Positions 55,300 to 63,952 of a stretch of 64,000 bases of DNA are shown one piece after another. The notes beneath the pieces were generated by a model. The model worked only from the letters and a program-made list of their open reading frames with translations, did no database searches and had not been told where the DNA came from. The stretch is taken from contig NZ_FNOE01000004.1 in the NCBI RefSeq assembly GCF_900106555.1, forward strand, positions 93,085 to 157,084. Reading direction: 5' to 3'. The translations under genes were made by a program, and so were the position numbers. The DNA is from Nitrosomonas oligotropha (GTDB lineage: Bacteria; Pseudomonadota; Gammaproteobacteria; Burkholderiales; Nitrosomonadaceae). The stretch's first letter is position 1. Each line of letters begins with the position of its first letter.

Positions 55300-55514
55300 A
55301 GTTTTTCCTTTAAAAATTTGGCGTGGAAGAACGCATTTGTCCTTCGCAGTAAACAATAAAAAGCTAGGGAAATTCTGAGAAAAATAACAGCAGTCAGACA
55401 AGGCGGAGTCGGGTTAAAAAGCGCAGTTCTCAAGGGGTAAATGAGCATTCCGCACTTGATCTCAACACAGCATGACTGCGCATAGGAGTTCCTCAGAGAT
55501 CACCTCGTAAAATC

Positions 55515-56318
55515 TTATTCCCGGGGTTTGCCAGCCGTATTGCGCTGACGGGTCAGCGCGCCGACCAAGCCCAATCCCGCCAGCAACATGGCATAAGTCT
55601 CCGGCTCAGGAACCGCCGAGATCACCGAGAGCGTGCCGCTGACACCCAGGCTCTTCACCGCCGCTAATTGACTGGCATAATCGCTGCCACCGGCGAATAC
55701 GGTGTAATCGCCCGCAGCCAAATGGAAAGTCTGGGTAACCTTATGATCCAGCAAACCATCGCCACCGGGAATGACACCCGTGCCGTAGTCCTGACTGCCA
55801 TCGTACGCGTGACCGATATAGGTAAGGACACTCGGTGGAACAACCGCCGGATCGGATTCATTGGTAATCCGCCAGTCGTGCAACGCCCTGAATGCACCTT
55901 CGGTAACCGCGCCGCCGCTATCCGTGTCACGGATGAATATCGATCCGGCGGAGAAATCGTGATCCGGACCGCCTGGCGAAGCCGGGTCATGCACAAGTCC
56001 CGAATAGAGCGAGAAGCCCGGGTTGAGTCCGTTGCGGCCACCCAAGGCAACCGCTTGTTCAAACGAAAGTTGCACATCGGCAGCACCGGTGAGTGTGAAC
56101 TGATAAACCGATAGCTTGTGCGTATCGCCCCAATCGGCATCGGTACCGTCGATCCAGCCGTAATTGCCGGAAACGCCGCTCAGGATGGTTGCCGTTGCGC
56201 CGGTGGAACCATCGAAAACGCCGAAATCATGTGTAAAAATGTGCGCCTTGACAGGCACAGAAACGAATCCCGCGACCAGACCGGCAAGAACCAATGCATA
56301 GTTAAGTGAATGTCTCAT
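55515..56318 (-). CDS. PEP-CTERM protein with DVUA0089-like jelly-roll domain
   Basis: A 267-residue exported protein with signal peptide (NYALVLAGLVAGFVSVPVKA), a single beta-rich domain (YQFTLTGAADVQLSFEQAVALGGRNGLNPGFSLYSGL...FHLAAGDYTVFAGGSDY, as in pre-peptidase or DVUA0089-type PEP-CTERM domains) and the sorting signal PEPETYAMLLAGLGLVGALTRQR. The start is ATG 56318 with AAAGGA before it; the frame extends further upstream without support. It is on the same strand and 215 bp upstream of the HAF gene; co-expression is possible. Confidence 0.86.
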   Translation of the reverse strand: MRHSLNYALVLAGLVAGFVSVPVKAHIFTHDFGVFDGSTGATATILSGVSGNYGWIDGTDADWGDTHKLSVYQFTLTGAADVQLSFEQAVALGGRNGLNPGFSLYSGLVHDPASPGGPDHDFSAGSIFIRDTDSGGAVTEGAFRALHDWRITNESDPAVVPPSVLTYIGHAYDGSQDYGTGVIPGGDGLLDHKVTQTFHLAAGDYTVFAGGSDYASQLAAVKSLGVSGTLSVISAVPEPETYAMLLAGLGLVGALTRQRNTAGKPRE

Positions 56319-56672
56319 GAGTCTTCTATCCTTTATATCCTGTGTAAGAGAAAGCTCGCCCTTTTCAGGCAAGACTACGACGATGTATTGAGAATGACTG
56401 CTTCCAGTCGTTCGATAGCATGCGCGAGTCCATCTTTCTCTCACAATAGTCCGAGATGACTATTGACTACGAGCGGATTACTGTTGGGGCATGCGGGAAG
56501 CGCAATTGATTGGAGTCTCACGGGAAGCATCGAATCACATCCGGACAATCCTAGGAATCGCAATTGGAAGATGGAAAGCGTGTGATTCCCGAAGCAGATG
56601 GACGAACAATCAAGCGTGGAAGGATTTATTGAAGTCTGCTGAATTATCGCTGCAAATAATCAACCGAGATTG
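56319..56672. other. Gene-free stretch before the MITE
   Basis: This 354-bp stretch lies upstream of the PEP-CTERM gene at 55515-56318 and should contain its promoter. I see no coding ORF, RNA or clear repeat. A 61-codon plus-strand frame at 56491-56676 has no coding character and runs into the MITE. Confidence 0.4.
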
Positions 56673-56823
56673 CTAGGGAAACACAGATTAATTCGGCGAA
56701 CGAGATGAAGCACGATGCGCACGTAACACAGCAACCGAGACATATCAACAAGATAGGCAAGGGAGCGAGTACCGCGCAACGAAGTGATTCGCTCGTGTAG
56801 TCAATTAATCAGCGTTTCCCTAG
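56673..56823. mobile_element. MITE-like element, long copy
   Basis: A 151-bp non-coding element with inverted ends: CTAGGGAAACACAGATTAAT at the left and, as reverse complement at the right, CTAGGGAAACGCTGATTAAT. The last 48 bp match the first 48 bp of the element at 1447-1514 in opposite orientation, with the core GCACGAGCGAATCACTTCG shared but for one base. The interior includes GCGCAACGAAGTG and GATGCGCACG. The right end supplies the TAG stop codon of the EpsA-like gene. Such elements move using transposases encoded elsewhere. Confidence 0.7.
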
Positions 56824-57686
56824 GATAACTGTTTTATTGACCGGACTTGAGCACGGTGTCGCGAAGTAGTAGCAGGCGGAAATAAGGATGCGGGATTAAC
56901 GATGACCGGAGCCGGACCAACTTTGGTAATGGCTTGCACGCGATTGAAGACATCCAATTTTCTGAAGATACTTTGCAGGTGGTTTTTCACCGTATAGGCA
57001 CTGATCTCCAGTATGCAAGCAATTTCAGAATTTGTTTTACCCAATCTGACCCAGTCGAGTATTTCGGTCTCGCGCATGCTCAATCCGTACTTCTTTCTGC
57101 TTTGTGGTAAATCTGCCGGAGGGAGGGCTACCTCACGCTGACGGACCAAGGGTGTGATCCGGCGCAAAGCGGTGTCAAGGTAAGGCAGCAGATTCTCCAT
57201 AACGCTCAGTGCAGCGGCATCGAAACTATCATTTGCACTGAATATTATATAGAGACAATCTCGACCAGCACGCTCGTCACTAACACCGTGCACGAGCAAA
57301 GACCGCATGCTGCGGCATACTTCTCCAATGCTGCATAGCGACCTGGAGTCGCCGCATCGAAAATCGCACGCATCAAGACTTTGCCGGTAAGGCGCATTAC
57401 CGGACGTGATCCATAGGCTATAAAGCTCTCGTTGCAAGGTTAAAAGTCTTTCCGAATGTAGAAAACCCGTTCTGACTCCCGGCAGTACCGAAACAACATC
57501 GTATTCAACCGGATTCGCGCCGGGACTCATCCAGACCGCAAGCATGATCTTATGCGGGAGGTAGCGCTGCACATCTCCTTGCAGCCATTTCAATAAGTCA
57601 TAATGACTGCGCACGGCAATTCCTTCCCGGACAACATTGAAGTAAAGCTCTAAACTTCCGTCAAATACCGAAGGTAAAGCATTCAT
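56820..57686 (-). CDS. epsA: LuxR-family regulator, EpsA-like (PEP-CTERM/exopolysaccharide-associated)
   Basis: A 288-residue regulator with an N-terminal sensory-type domain and a C-terminal LuxR helix-turn-helix (LSMRETEILDWVRLGKTNSEIACILEISAYTVKNHLQSIFRKLDVFNRVQAI). The N-terminal region (YFNVVREGIAVRSHYDLLKWLQGDVQRYLPHKIMLAVW) matches the EpsA type found with exosortase/PEP-CTERM gene sets in methylotrophs and nitrifiers. The start is ATG 57686; a TTG at 57695 is weaker. The stop comes from the MITE at 56673-56823, so the last residues may differ from relatives. PEP-CTERM genes lie downstream on the same strand. Confidence 0.78.
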   Translation of the reverse strand: MNALPSVFDGSLELYFNVVREGIAVRSHYDLLKWLQGDVQRYLPHKIMLAVWMSPGANPVEYDVVSVLPGVRTGFLHSERLLTLQRELYSLWITSGNAPYRQSLDACDFRCGDSRSLCSIGEVCRSMRSLLVHGVSDERAGRDCLYIIFSANDSFDAAALSVMENLLPYLDTALRRITPLVRQREVALPPADLPQSRKKYGLSMRETEILDWVRLGKTNSEIACILEISAYTVKNHLQSIFRKLDVFNRVQAITKVGPAPVIVNPASLFPPATTSRHRAQVRSIKQLS

Positions 57687-58137
57687 GTGAAACAATCCGC
57701 CAGAGGAGTATCGCTATCAATTCAAGGTAATCCGCAGTTATTGTTTGATGAGGTTGAATGCAGTCACTCGCGGCCGCTTTTCTTTGCTCACTCATCATGT
57801 CTTTCAGCAATCCAATAGCCCGCCGACATCGCATCAGGATTACCGCTATAGAGGGGCGAGAATTTCAACCGGATATGATGAGTATTCACGCATTGTTATG
57901 CGGGCGTGCCAGCGGCGTCAATGCGGCATATTGTCACAGAATTCCATATGAATAACGGATACTGTCCGCGTGGCAGCTGCCCATTTACAATCGGGTCATG
58001 CAGTTTCGAGGGATGAAATGAGGTTTATATTTCCGTGCGTGGAAAACAAGCGGACCTGTGACTTTACAGGCGTACCGGATAGCTGGATTTATAATCCACA
58101 AGGCCGCATTTGAAACAGATTTTTAGATTATTTGGAA
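57687..58137. other. Gene-free stretch between ilvA and epsA
   Basis: About 450 bp between the ilvA stop and the EpsA-like start on the minus strand. It should carry the regulator's promoter. No credible coding frame, RNA gene or repeat was seen; the two short plus-strand frames at 57745-57955 lack coding character. Confidence 0.4.
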
Positions 58138-59649
58138 TCACCCAAGAAACAATTTATACGCGGGATTCTTGGTTTCGTCCCAATAGTGGTAACCCAACTG
58201 ATCAAGAAAAGCCCTGAAGCTGGATTTCTCTTCCGGCGGCACCTGGATGCCGATCAGCACGCGGCCATAGTCAGCGCCGTGATTGCGGTAGTGAAACAGG
58301 CTGATATTCCAATTATGGCTCAGGTTGTTCAGGAAATTCATCAATGCGCCGGGACGATCGGGAAATTCGAAGCGGTAGATGATTTCATCCTTAACCGCCT
58401 GCGCCCGTCCGCCGACCAAATGGCGCACATGCAGCTTGGCCATCTCGTTGTTGCTCATGTCTTCCGTGGCCAGACCGCTCTGTTTTAACTCTTTGATCAG
58501 TTGCTGCGTTTCTTCCTGATTGCGCACCGATACGCCGACAAACACATGCGCGACTTTCGGATCGGCATAACGGTAATTGAATTCGGTAATGCTCTTAGTC
58601 CCGAGTAAATTGCAGAATTTCTTGAAACTGCCGGGGTGCTCGGGAATCGCCACCGACATCACCGCCTCGCGCTGCTCGCCGATTTCCGCGCGTTCGGAAA
58701 TGTGACGCAAGCGATCGAAATTCATATTGGCACCGGATGCGATCGCGACCAGCGTTTTATGCAGGATTTTCTCGCGCGCGACATACGTTTTGATACCGGC
58801 AATCGACAGCGCGCCGGAAGGTTCCAGAATCGTGCGCGTATCTTCGAACACATCCTTGACTGCCGCGCAAATGGCGTCGGTATCGACCAGAATCACTTCG
58901 TCGACCAGTTCGCGGCACAAGCGGAAGGTTTCCTTACCGACATGCCGCACCGCCACGCCATCGGCAAACAAGCCCACTTGCGCCAGTTTGACCCGGCGAC
59001 CGCTTTGCAGCGAGCGGTACATGGCATCGGCGTCGACCGGCTCAACCCCAATGATTTTGATTTTCGGATATAGCCGTTTTACATACGCCGCAATCCCGGC
59101 GATCAGCCCGCCGCCGCCGATCGGCACAAAAATGGCATGAATCGGCCCGGTATGCTGGCGCAGGATTTCCATGCCGACGGTCCCTTGCCCGGCGATCACA
59201 TCCGGATCATCGTACGGATGTACAAACGTGGCTTGTTCTTCCTCAGCCAGCTGGATCGCATGCTCATACGCATCGTTATACGAATCGCCATGCAAAGCGA
59301 CCGTAGCGCCATGTCCCATGACAGCATTCACCTTGATTTGCGGCGTGGTCACCGGCATCACGATGGTAGCGGAACAATTGAGCCTTTTGGCAGCCAGCGC
59401 CACGCCTTGCGCATGATTACCGGCAGAAGCGGCAATCACGCCGCGATTGCGCACCGCGGGCGCTAACTTGATCATTTTGTTATACGCACCGCGCAACTTG
59501 AAAGAAAAAACCTGCTGCAAATCCTCCCGTTTCAACAACACCTGATTATGAATGCGCCCGGATAAATTGGCAGCAAGCTCCAGCGGACTCTCGATCGCCA
59601 CATCGTAAACCTGTGCGGTTAGTATTCTTTCAAGGTAATTGTTTTTCAT
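58138..59649 (-). CDS. ilvA: Biosynthetic threonine dehydratase
   Basis: A 503-residue threonine deaminase making 2-oxobutyrate for isoleucine. The PLP lysine is K51 in QVFSFKLRGAYNKM; the phosphate-binding loop is ASAGNHAQGVA and the glycine-rich stretch is PIGGGGLIAGIA. Two ACT-like regulatory regions follow (about 330-410 and 425-500), typical of the feedback-inhibited enzyme. The start ATG 59649 and length are normal. The gene is a single unit, divergent from the HTH-GHKL gene. Confidence 0.96.
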   Translation of the reverse strand: MKNNYLERILTAQVYDVAIESPLELAANLSGRIHNQVLLKREDLQQVFSFKLRGAYNKMIKLAPAVRNRGVIAASAGNHAQGVALAAKRLNCSATIVMPVTTPQIKVNAVMGHGATVALHGDSYNDAYEHAIQLAEEEQATFVHPYDDPDVIAGQGTVGMEILRQHTGPIHAIFVPIGGGGLIAGIAAYVKRLYPKIKIIGVEPVDADAMYRSLQSGRRVKLAQVGLFADGVAVRHVGKETFRLCRELVDEVILVDTDAICAAVKDVFEDTRTILEPSGALSIAGIKTYVAREKILHKTLVAIASGANMNFDRLRHISERAEIGEQREAVMSVAIPEHPGSFKKFCNLLGTKSITEFNYRYADPKVAHVFVGVSVRNQEETQQLIKELKQSGLATEDMSNNEMAKLHVRHLVGGRAQAVKDEIIYRFEFPDRPGALMNFLNNLSHNWNISLFHYRNHGADYGRVLIGIQVPPEEKSSFRAFLDQLGYHYWDETKNPAYKLFLG

Positions 59650-59847
59650 GGTGGGAAGTATTAAATCCAGGCGAATTTTTTAATCAAGAAACGCGACGGG
59701 ATTTTAGCATGATCGAGAGTTACATGATCTTTGTTGAAGTTATCGGTAGCATCTAAGTTTGAATTCTGAATTTTTATATTTCTATTTGCATCATTAAATG
59801 TTTACATTTATTTACCGATGAATTTACAATTAATCCATACAACCTTT

Positions 59848-59860
59848 ACGTATAATACGT
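59848..59860 (+). promoter_or_regulatory. Promoter with palindromic operator, apparently leaderless
   Basis: The -10 box TATAAT (59851-59856) sits inside the perfect inverted repeat ACGTAT-A-ATACGT (59848-59860). The next gene's ATG begins at 59864, only 7 bp after the box, so the mRNA would have almost no leader and no ribosome site. A dimer bound here would block RNA polymerase. TTTACA at 59823-59828 is the nearest -35-like hexamer but too far (22 bp). Confidence 0.6.
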
Positions 59861-59863
59861 CAA

Positions 59864-60871
59864 ATGTCAATTAATGAATCCACTCGAATCCTACTGAAGC
59901 TAGTTTCTGATAACGGAAAAAATGTTTCCAGCAGACTTGCCAGTGCCTTAGGTATATCACGTCAGGCTGCAAGCACAAGATTGCGGACTGCCGCTTCGAC
60001 AGGATTAATTACGAAACAGGGTGCCGGTAGGGGTATTGAATATGCGCTTGCTGAGCTAAGCCGCTCTCACAGAGAATATGGTAGGGAAGGTTTATGCGAG
60101 GATAGAGTTTGGTCATCGCTATTCCTGCCATTGGTGACAGACTTGCCTCAAAATGTACGCGATATCTGGAATTATGGTTTTACCGAAATGGTAAACAATG
60201 CGATTGACCATTCCGCCGCCAATAAAATCTCAGTCTGGATAGTTAGGAATGCTTTATATACCCAAGCTTGGGTCGCCGATGACGGCGAAGGTATCTTCAA
60301 TAAAATTCAGAAAGCGCTTAATCTGTATGATCCGCGCGAAGCAATATTAGAACTGGCAAAGGGAAAATTCACTACGGATCCGGCGCATCATTCGGGAGAA
60401 GGGATATTCTTTTCCAGCAAAGTATTTGATCTTTTTGATATTCGATCCGGGAATCTTTATTTTATGCATGAAGATGGATTAAACGATGTATTGATCGAGC
60501 GCCCCAAAAATGCACCGGGTACGCTGGTAGTCATGCAATTGATGAATGACTGCACCCGCACGACAAAAGAAATTTTTGATAAATTCGCGTCGCCTGAAGA
60601 ATACACATTCGCCAAAACAATTGTTCCTGTTCGATTAGGCCAATACGAGGGTGAGAAACTCGTATCCAGATCACAGGCTAAAAGACTTATATTCCGCTTT
60701 GAGAAATTCAAGACTGTCTTCCTTGACTTCACGGGGGTGGAAGAAATTGGGCAAGCCTTCTCTGATGAGGTATTCCGAGTGTTTCAGAATACTCATAAAG
60801 ACACTAAGCTAGTACCGGTCAACATGACACCCGCCGTGAAAGATATGGTATCGCGAGCGAAGTCAGGATAA
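59864..60871 (+). CDS. Winged-HTH, GHKL ATPase and STAS-like (DUF4325) protein
   Basis: A 335-residue protein with three parts: an N-terminal winged helix (residues 8-62, SSRLASALGISRQAASTRLRTAASTGLI), a GHKL ATP-binding domain (95-220, with N box FTEMVNNAIDHS, DDGEGI and HHSGEGIFF) and a C-terminal STAS-like DUF4325 domain (about 255-330, VFLDFTGVEEIGQAFSDEVFRVF). This resembles anti-sigma/anti-anti-sigma logic merged in one chain with a DNA-binding module. A 13-bp palindrome overlaps its own promoter, so self-repression is likely. No target gene follows in the same direction. Its signal and role are unknown. Confidence 0.82.
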   Translation: MSINESTRILLKLVSDNGKNVSSRLASALGISRQAASTRLRTAASTGLITKQGAGRGIEYALAELSRSHREYGREGLCEDRVWSSLFLPLVTDLPQNVRDIWNYGFTEMVNNAIDHSAANKISVWIVRNALYTQAWVADDGEGIFNKIQKALNLYDPREAILELAKGKFTTDPAHHSGEGIFFSSKVFDLFDIRSGNLYFMHEDGLNDVLIERPKNAPGTLVVMQLMNDCTRTTKEIFDKFASPEEYTFAKTIVPVRLGQYEGEKLVSRSQAKRLIFRFEKFKTVFLDFTGVEEIGQAFSDEVFRVFQNTHKDTKLVPVNMTPAVKDMVSRAKSG

Positions 60872-60968
60872 TGTTTCATATCCGCATCCCAATATAGACA
60901 CGGTACACAAATAGCAGAATTGTCACTTTTGCATAATGCGTTTGATTTCACTGCGAATGAGGCATATT

Positions 60969-62399
60969 TCAATCTAAAATACCTAGCAAATCTTTCCATG
61001 CATCCAATGCTTCCAGTATCTGCTGAGCGCTATCATCAGTTTCATGCGCTTTCCGCAATACCGCAATCTGCGCAGAAAATTCAGCAAAAGTCATATTCCC
61101 ATCGCTTTGCGTCAAACGTTGCAAGCGCATCTGCTCCCATCGCTCCATCTCTTCCGGCGTCAAGGTTTCCGGCCAGTTACGTGCACGGTAGCGGAACAGC
61201 AGTTCGGGCAAGCGCTGATCATGAAAATCAAAGCGCATTTTGGCCAGTTGTTTTGGTGAAGCGCGCCGGATCTGAGCTAATGACCCAGCATCCGCGTTGT
61301 CCAGAAAGCCGTCATACAAGGCCACGTCGACATCACCGGAAGACTCGAACGTGCGGCTGGTATACGCAGTGGCCACGCGCTGAAAGAAATCAGGTACTGC
61401 ACACAGGGTTTGCCAGTGGCGATAACACGCATCCAGATCGAGCGCGATGCGTTCGGCGGCCTCATGATCCAGCGTATTGCGCGGCGCCAGCGCCGGGCAT
61501 TTGTTGATTTTTATCGATTTGACCGGCAACCGCTGCGTGCCTTCCGGCAAATCATCGTTACGGGTAAACAGCAATTGACTCAGTTCGTCTGCATCAAGCG
61601 ATAAAAACATTTCCGGATCGTGGCGCAAGTCATACACCAGTACGCTGTTGTTGTTTCCCAGTTCGGTGATGAGCGGCATGACCAGCGATGTGCAGCCGGT
61701 TTTAGCCGGATACATGCGCGTGGTGTGCAACACCGGGTTGTGTGTGATCAGATCAAGCTGTGCTGCCGCCTTGCGTTTATCGCGCAGTTGCAGCAGCCAG
61801 TCGTACAAGCGCGGTTGCTGCGTGCGCAGCAGGCGTGCCAAGGCAATGGTAGCGCGCACATCGGACAAAGCATCGTGTGCGGATTCGTGCACGATGCCGT
61901 TGGCGGCCACCAAATGCTCCAGCTTGAAGCTCGGCTGACCTTCTTCATGTTGTGGCCAGACGATGCCATTCGGACGCAACGCATACGTCATGCGCACCAG
62001 ATCGATGATGTCCCAGCGCGAATTGCCTTGCTGCCACTCGCGCGCATACGGATCGTAGAAATTACGATACAGCGTGAAGCGCGTGACTTCATCATCGAAA
62101 CGCAGCGAGTTATAGCCGACACCGCAGGTGCCGGGTTGCGCAAACTGCGCGTGAATGCGCGCAATGAATTCGGGTTCCAACAGTCCACGTTCGTCGGCAA
62201 GCTGCGGCGTAATTCCGGTGAGCAGGCAAGCTTCCGGATGCGGCAGGTAATCGCGCGCCGGTTTGCAATAAATTACCAATGGCTCACCGATTTCGTTCAG
62301 CGCTTCATCGGTGCGCACGCCAGCAAATTGCGCGGGCCGGTCGCGCCTGGGATCGGCGCCGAAAGTTTCATAGTCATGCCAGTAGAATGTGGTAGCCAT
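60969..62399 (-). CDS. sbcB: Exodeoxyribonuclease I
   Basis: A 476-residue exonuclease I, which degrades single-stranded DNA 3' to 5' in repair and recombination. DEDD acidic residues lie in FYWHDYETFGADP, CGVGYNSLRFDDEV and HDALSDVRATIALARLL. The C-terminal SH3-like and helical parts (QLDLITHNPVLHTTRMYPAKTGCTSLVMPLI, ELLFRYRARNWPETLTPEE) match SbcB. ATG 62399 fits the family N-terminus; the longer frame to 62453 lacks support. Divergent from ridA. Confidence 0.95.
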   Translation of the reverse strand: MATTFYWHDYETFGADPRRDRPAQFAGVRTDEALNEIGEPLVIYCKPARDYLPHPEACLLTGITPQLADERGLLEPEFIARIHAQFAQPGTCGVGYNSLRFDDEVTRFTLYRNFYDPYAREWQQGNSRWDIIDLVRMTYALRPNGIVWPQHEEGQPSFKLEHLVAANGIVHESAHDALSDVRATIALARLLRTQQPRLYDWLLQLRDKRKAAAQLDLITHNPVLHTTRMYPAKTGCTSLVMPLITELGNNNSVLVYDLRHDPEMFLSLDADELSQLLFTRNDDLPEGTQRLPVKSIKINKCPALAPRNTLDHEAAERIALDLDACYRHWQTLCAVPDFFQRVATAYTSRTFESSGDVDVALYDGFLDNADAGSLAQIRRASPKQLAKMRFDFHDQRLPELLFRYRARNWPETLTPEEMERWEQMRLQRLTQSDGNMTFAEFSAQIAVLRKAHETDDSAQQILEALDAWKDLLGILD

Positions 62400-62508
62400 G
62401 GGTGTGGGTGGATTTAGATGATGGTGCCGGTAAAAAACTGGTTCGTTGCGCAATTATAGTGGTATCTTACGCAAAAAATTTCAAACCTAATCACAAGGAT
62501 GACACAAC

Positions 62509-62898
62509 ATGGCAACAAAACTCATCAGTTCTGGCTCTACATTTGAGAAGGAAATCGGCTATTCACGCGCTGTGGTCGCGGATAACTGGATTCTGGTATC
62601 CGGCACAACCGGTTTCGATTACAGCAAGATGACCATTTCCGATGATTTATCGGAGCAAGCGGAGCAATGCTTCAAAAATATCGAAGCAGCATTGCAGCAA
62701 GCGGGTTCAAGCATGAAAGAGGTGGTGCGAGTTACATATGTATTTCCCGAGGCGGAGGATTTCGAAAAATGCTGGCCTGTGATGCGCAAGTACCTGGGTG
62801 ATGTCAGACCATCCGCCATGATGCTGACTGCGGGGCTATCCGATCCACGCATGAAAATCGAAATTCAGGTAACGGCGTATCGCAGCACCGGAGCTTAA
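62509..62898 (+). CDS. RidA-family protein
   Basis: A 129-residue RidA/YjgF-type protein. Family members hydrolyse reactive enamines and imines made by PLP enzymes such as threonine dehydratase, and an ilvA gene is close by (58138-59649). The pattern includes VSGTTGFDY, EQCFKNIEAALQQAGSSMKEVVRVTYVF and the arginine in RPSAMMLTAGLSDPRMKIEIQVTAY, which binds the imine carboxylate in active members. AAGGATGACACA precedes ATG 62509. This is the longer, less studied YjgF subgroup, so the substrate is uncertain. Confidence 0.9.
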   Translation: MATKLISSGSTFEKEIGYSRAVVADNWILVSGTTGFDYSKMTISDDLSEQAEQCFKNIEAALQQAGSSMKEVVRVTYVFPEAEDFEKCWPVMRKYLGDVRPSAMMLTAGLSDPRMKIEIQVTAYRSTGA

Positions 62899-62928
62899 TG
62901 ACATTTGTATTTCCTGATCGAAAAAAAT

Positions 62929-62964
62929 AAAAAGGAGCTCTCGAATGAACGAGCGCTCCTTTTT
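62929..62964. terminator. Bidirectional terminator between ridA and PEP-CTERM gene
   Basis: AAAAAGGAGCTCTCG (62929-62943) and CGAGCGCTCCTTTTT (62950-62964) pair over 15 bp with one mismatch and a six-base loop. A-tract on one side and T-tract on the other allow it to stop transcription from both convergent genes. Confidence 0.85.
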
Positions 62965-62979
62965 ACAGCTTATTTCCGA

Positions 62980-63558
62980 TTAAACGTTTTGTTGTCTGCG
63001 GCGAGCGGCAAAACCCAGCAATCCTAAACCAGCGATCAGCATGGCATAGGTTTCAGGTTCCGGAACAGCACCGATGACGAGATCCTGACTGAGAGTCCAA
63101 TCTTGCTGCACCAGACTTGCAGTGCCGAAAGAACCGTCACTGAAGAAAACGCTAACGCTTGCATGAGCTAAACTGCTTGGACCGCCGAGTGTAGAACCGG
63201 TCACAACCGGTGGCACTACGGTTTCAATCAAATCGATATCCAAACCGCTAAAATTAAAACTGGCACCGCTGCCAACAGTCAGACCACCCCATGTTTCGGT
63301 TGAGTACCAGTTACCGGTCAGGAAATTTGAATGTGTGCCTGTGCTGCTATTGATTTCCCAAATCGCAATACCATCGGCCTGTGTGCCCAAATCGTAAACG
63401 ACTTGGACAATGTCAATGCCTACACTTGATGTATTGACCACCGTTCCAGATTGAATATAATCACCGCCATTCAGATGAATCGTGGCAGTACCTAATGACA
63501 TCGCGTTATTTGAAAATAAGGCTGCCATTGCAACAAAAGCTAAGTGATGTAATTTCAT
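62980..63558 (-). CDS. PEP-CTERM surface protein
   Basis: A 192-residue exported protein with signal peptide (LAFVAMAALFSNNAMS), a single beta-rich domain (ATIHLNGGDYIQSGTVVNTSSVGIDIVQVVYDLGTQADGIAIWEI) and sorting signal PEPETYAMLIAGLGLLGFAARRRQ. The start is ATG 63558 with a GGGGAT ribosome-like site; an open frame runs further upstream without support. It is the fourth PEP-CTERM protein here, unrelated in body sequence to the others. Role unknown, probably matrix or surface. Confidence 0.87.
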   Translation of the reverse strand: MKLHHLAFVAMAALFSNNAMSLGTATIHLNGGDYIQSGTVVNTSSVGIDIVQVVYDLGTQADGIAIWEINSSTGTHSNFLTGNWYSTETWGGLTVGSGASFNFSGLDIDLIETVVPPVVTGSTLGGPSSLAHASVSVFFSDGSFGTASLVQQDWTLSQDLVIGAVPEPETYAMLIAGLGLLGFAARRRQQNV

Positions 63559-63905
63559 TTTTATGATCCCCATATTTATAATAAGCAGTAGACAATGAAC
63601 CTCACCCCAGGAAATAAGACACCTCATTAAATACTGCTTGTCTTTTAGTTTCCACGACGTGTAGCAGAATCCGGCAACTCTGGATCCGTTCACTCTCGTA
63701 ATGAATTAAATCGCAGACAATACAGAAGAAGCTATTTCTTTCAATATCTTACAAATAAATCCCTTCTTCCTGTGTATATTCGCATACACACCGGTAGGCT
63801 AACTCCTCACACCACTTATGGAAATGGGAAATCACTACCTTTTTCCCAGTACAGCTGTTCTATATTTCATTTCCAAGAATTAGTACAACCGTACTAGATA
63901 TCAAT
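63559..63905. other. Gene-free stretch upstream of PEP-CTERM gene
   Basis: About 350 bp between the PEP-CTERM start and the insertion sequence. It should contain the promoter of the PEP-CTERM gene. I see no coding frame or RNA, and no recognisable sigma-54 site (TGGCAC...TTGC), which sometimes controls such genes. Confidence 0.4.
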
Positions 63906-63928
63906 TGTAAGAATCCCTAGCGTTGTTT

Positions 63929-63950
63929 ACAGTATTCAGGAGAATACTGT
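63929..63950 (+). promoter_or_regulatory. Hairpin enclosing the transposase ribosome site
   Basis: ACAGTATTC (63929-63937) and GAATACTGT (63942-63950) form a perfect 9-bp stem with a four-base loop AGGA. The loop and first stem base make AGGAG, the ribosome site for ATG 63953. Folding would limit transposase translation. Confidence 0.6.
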
Positions 63951-63952
63951 AG

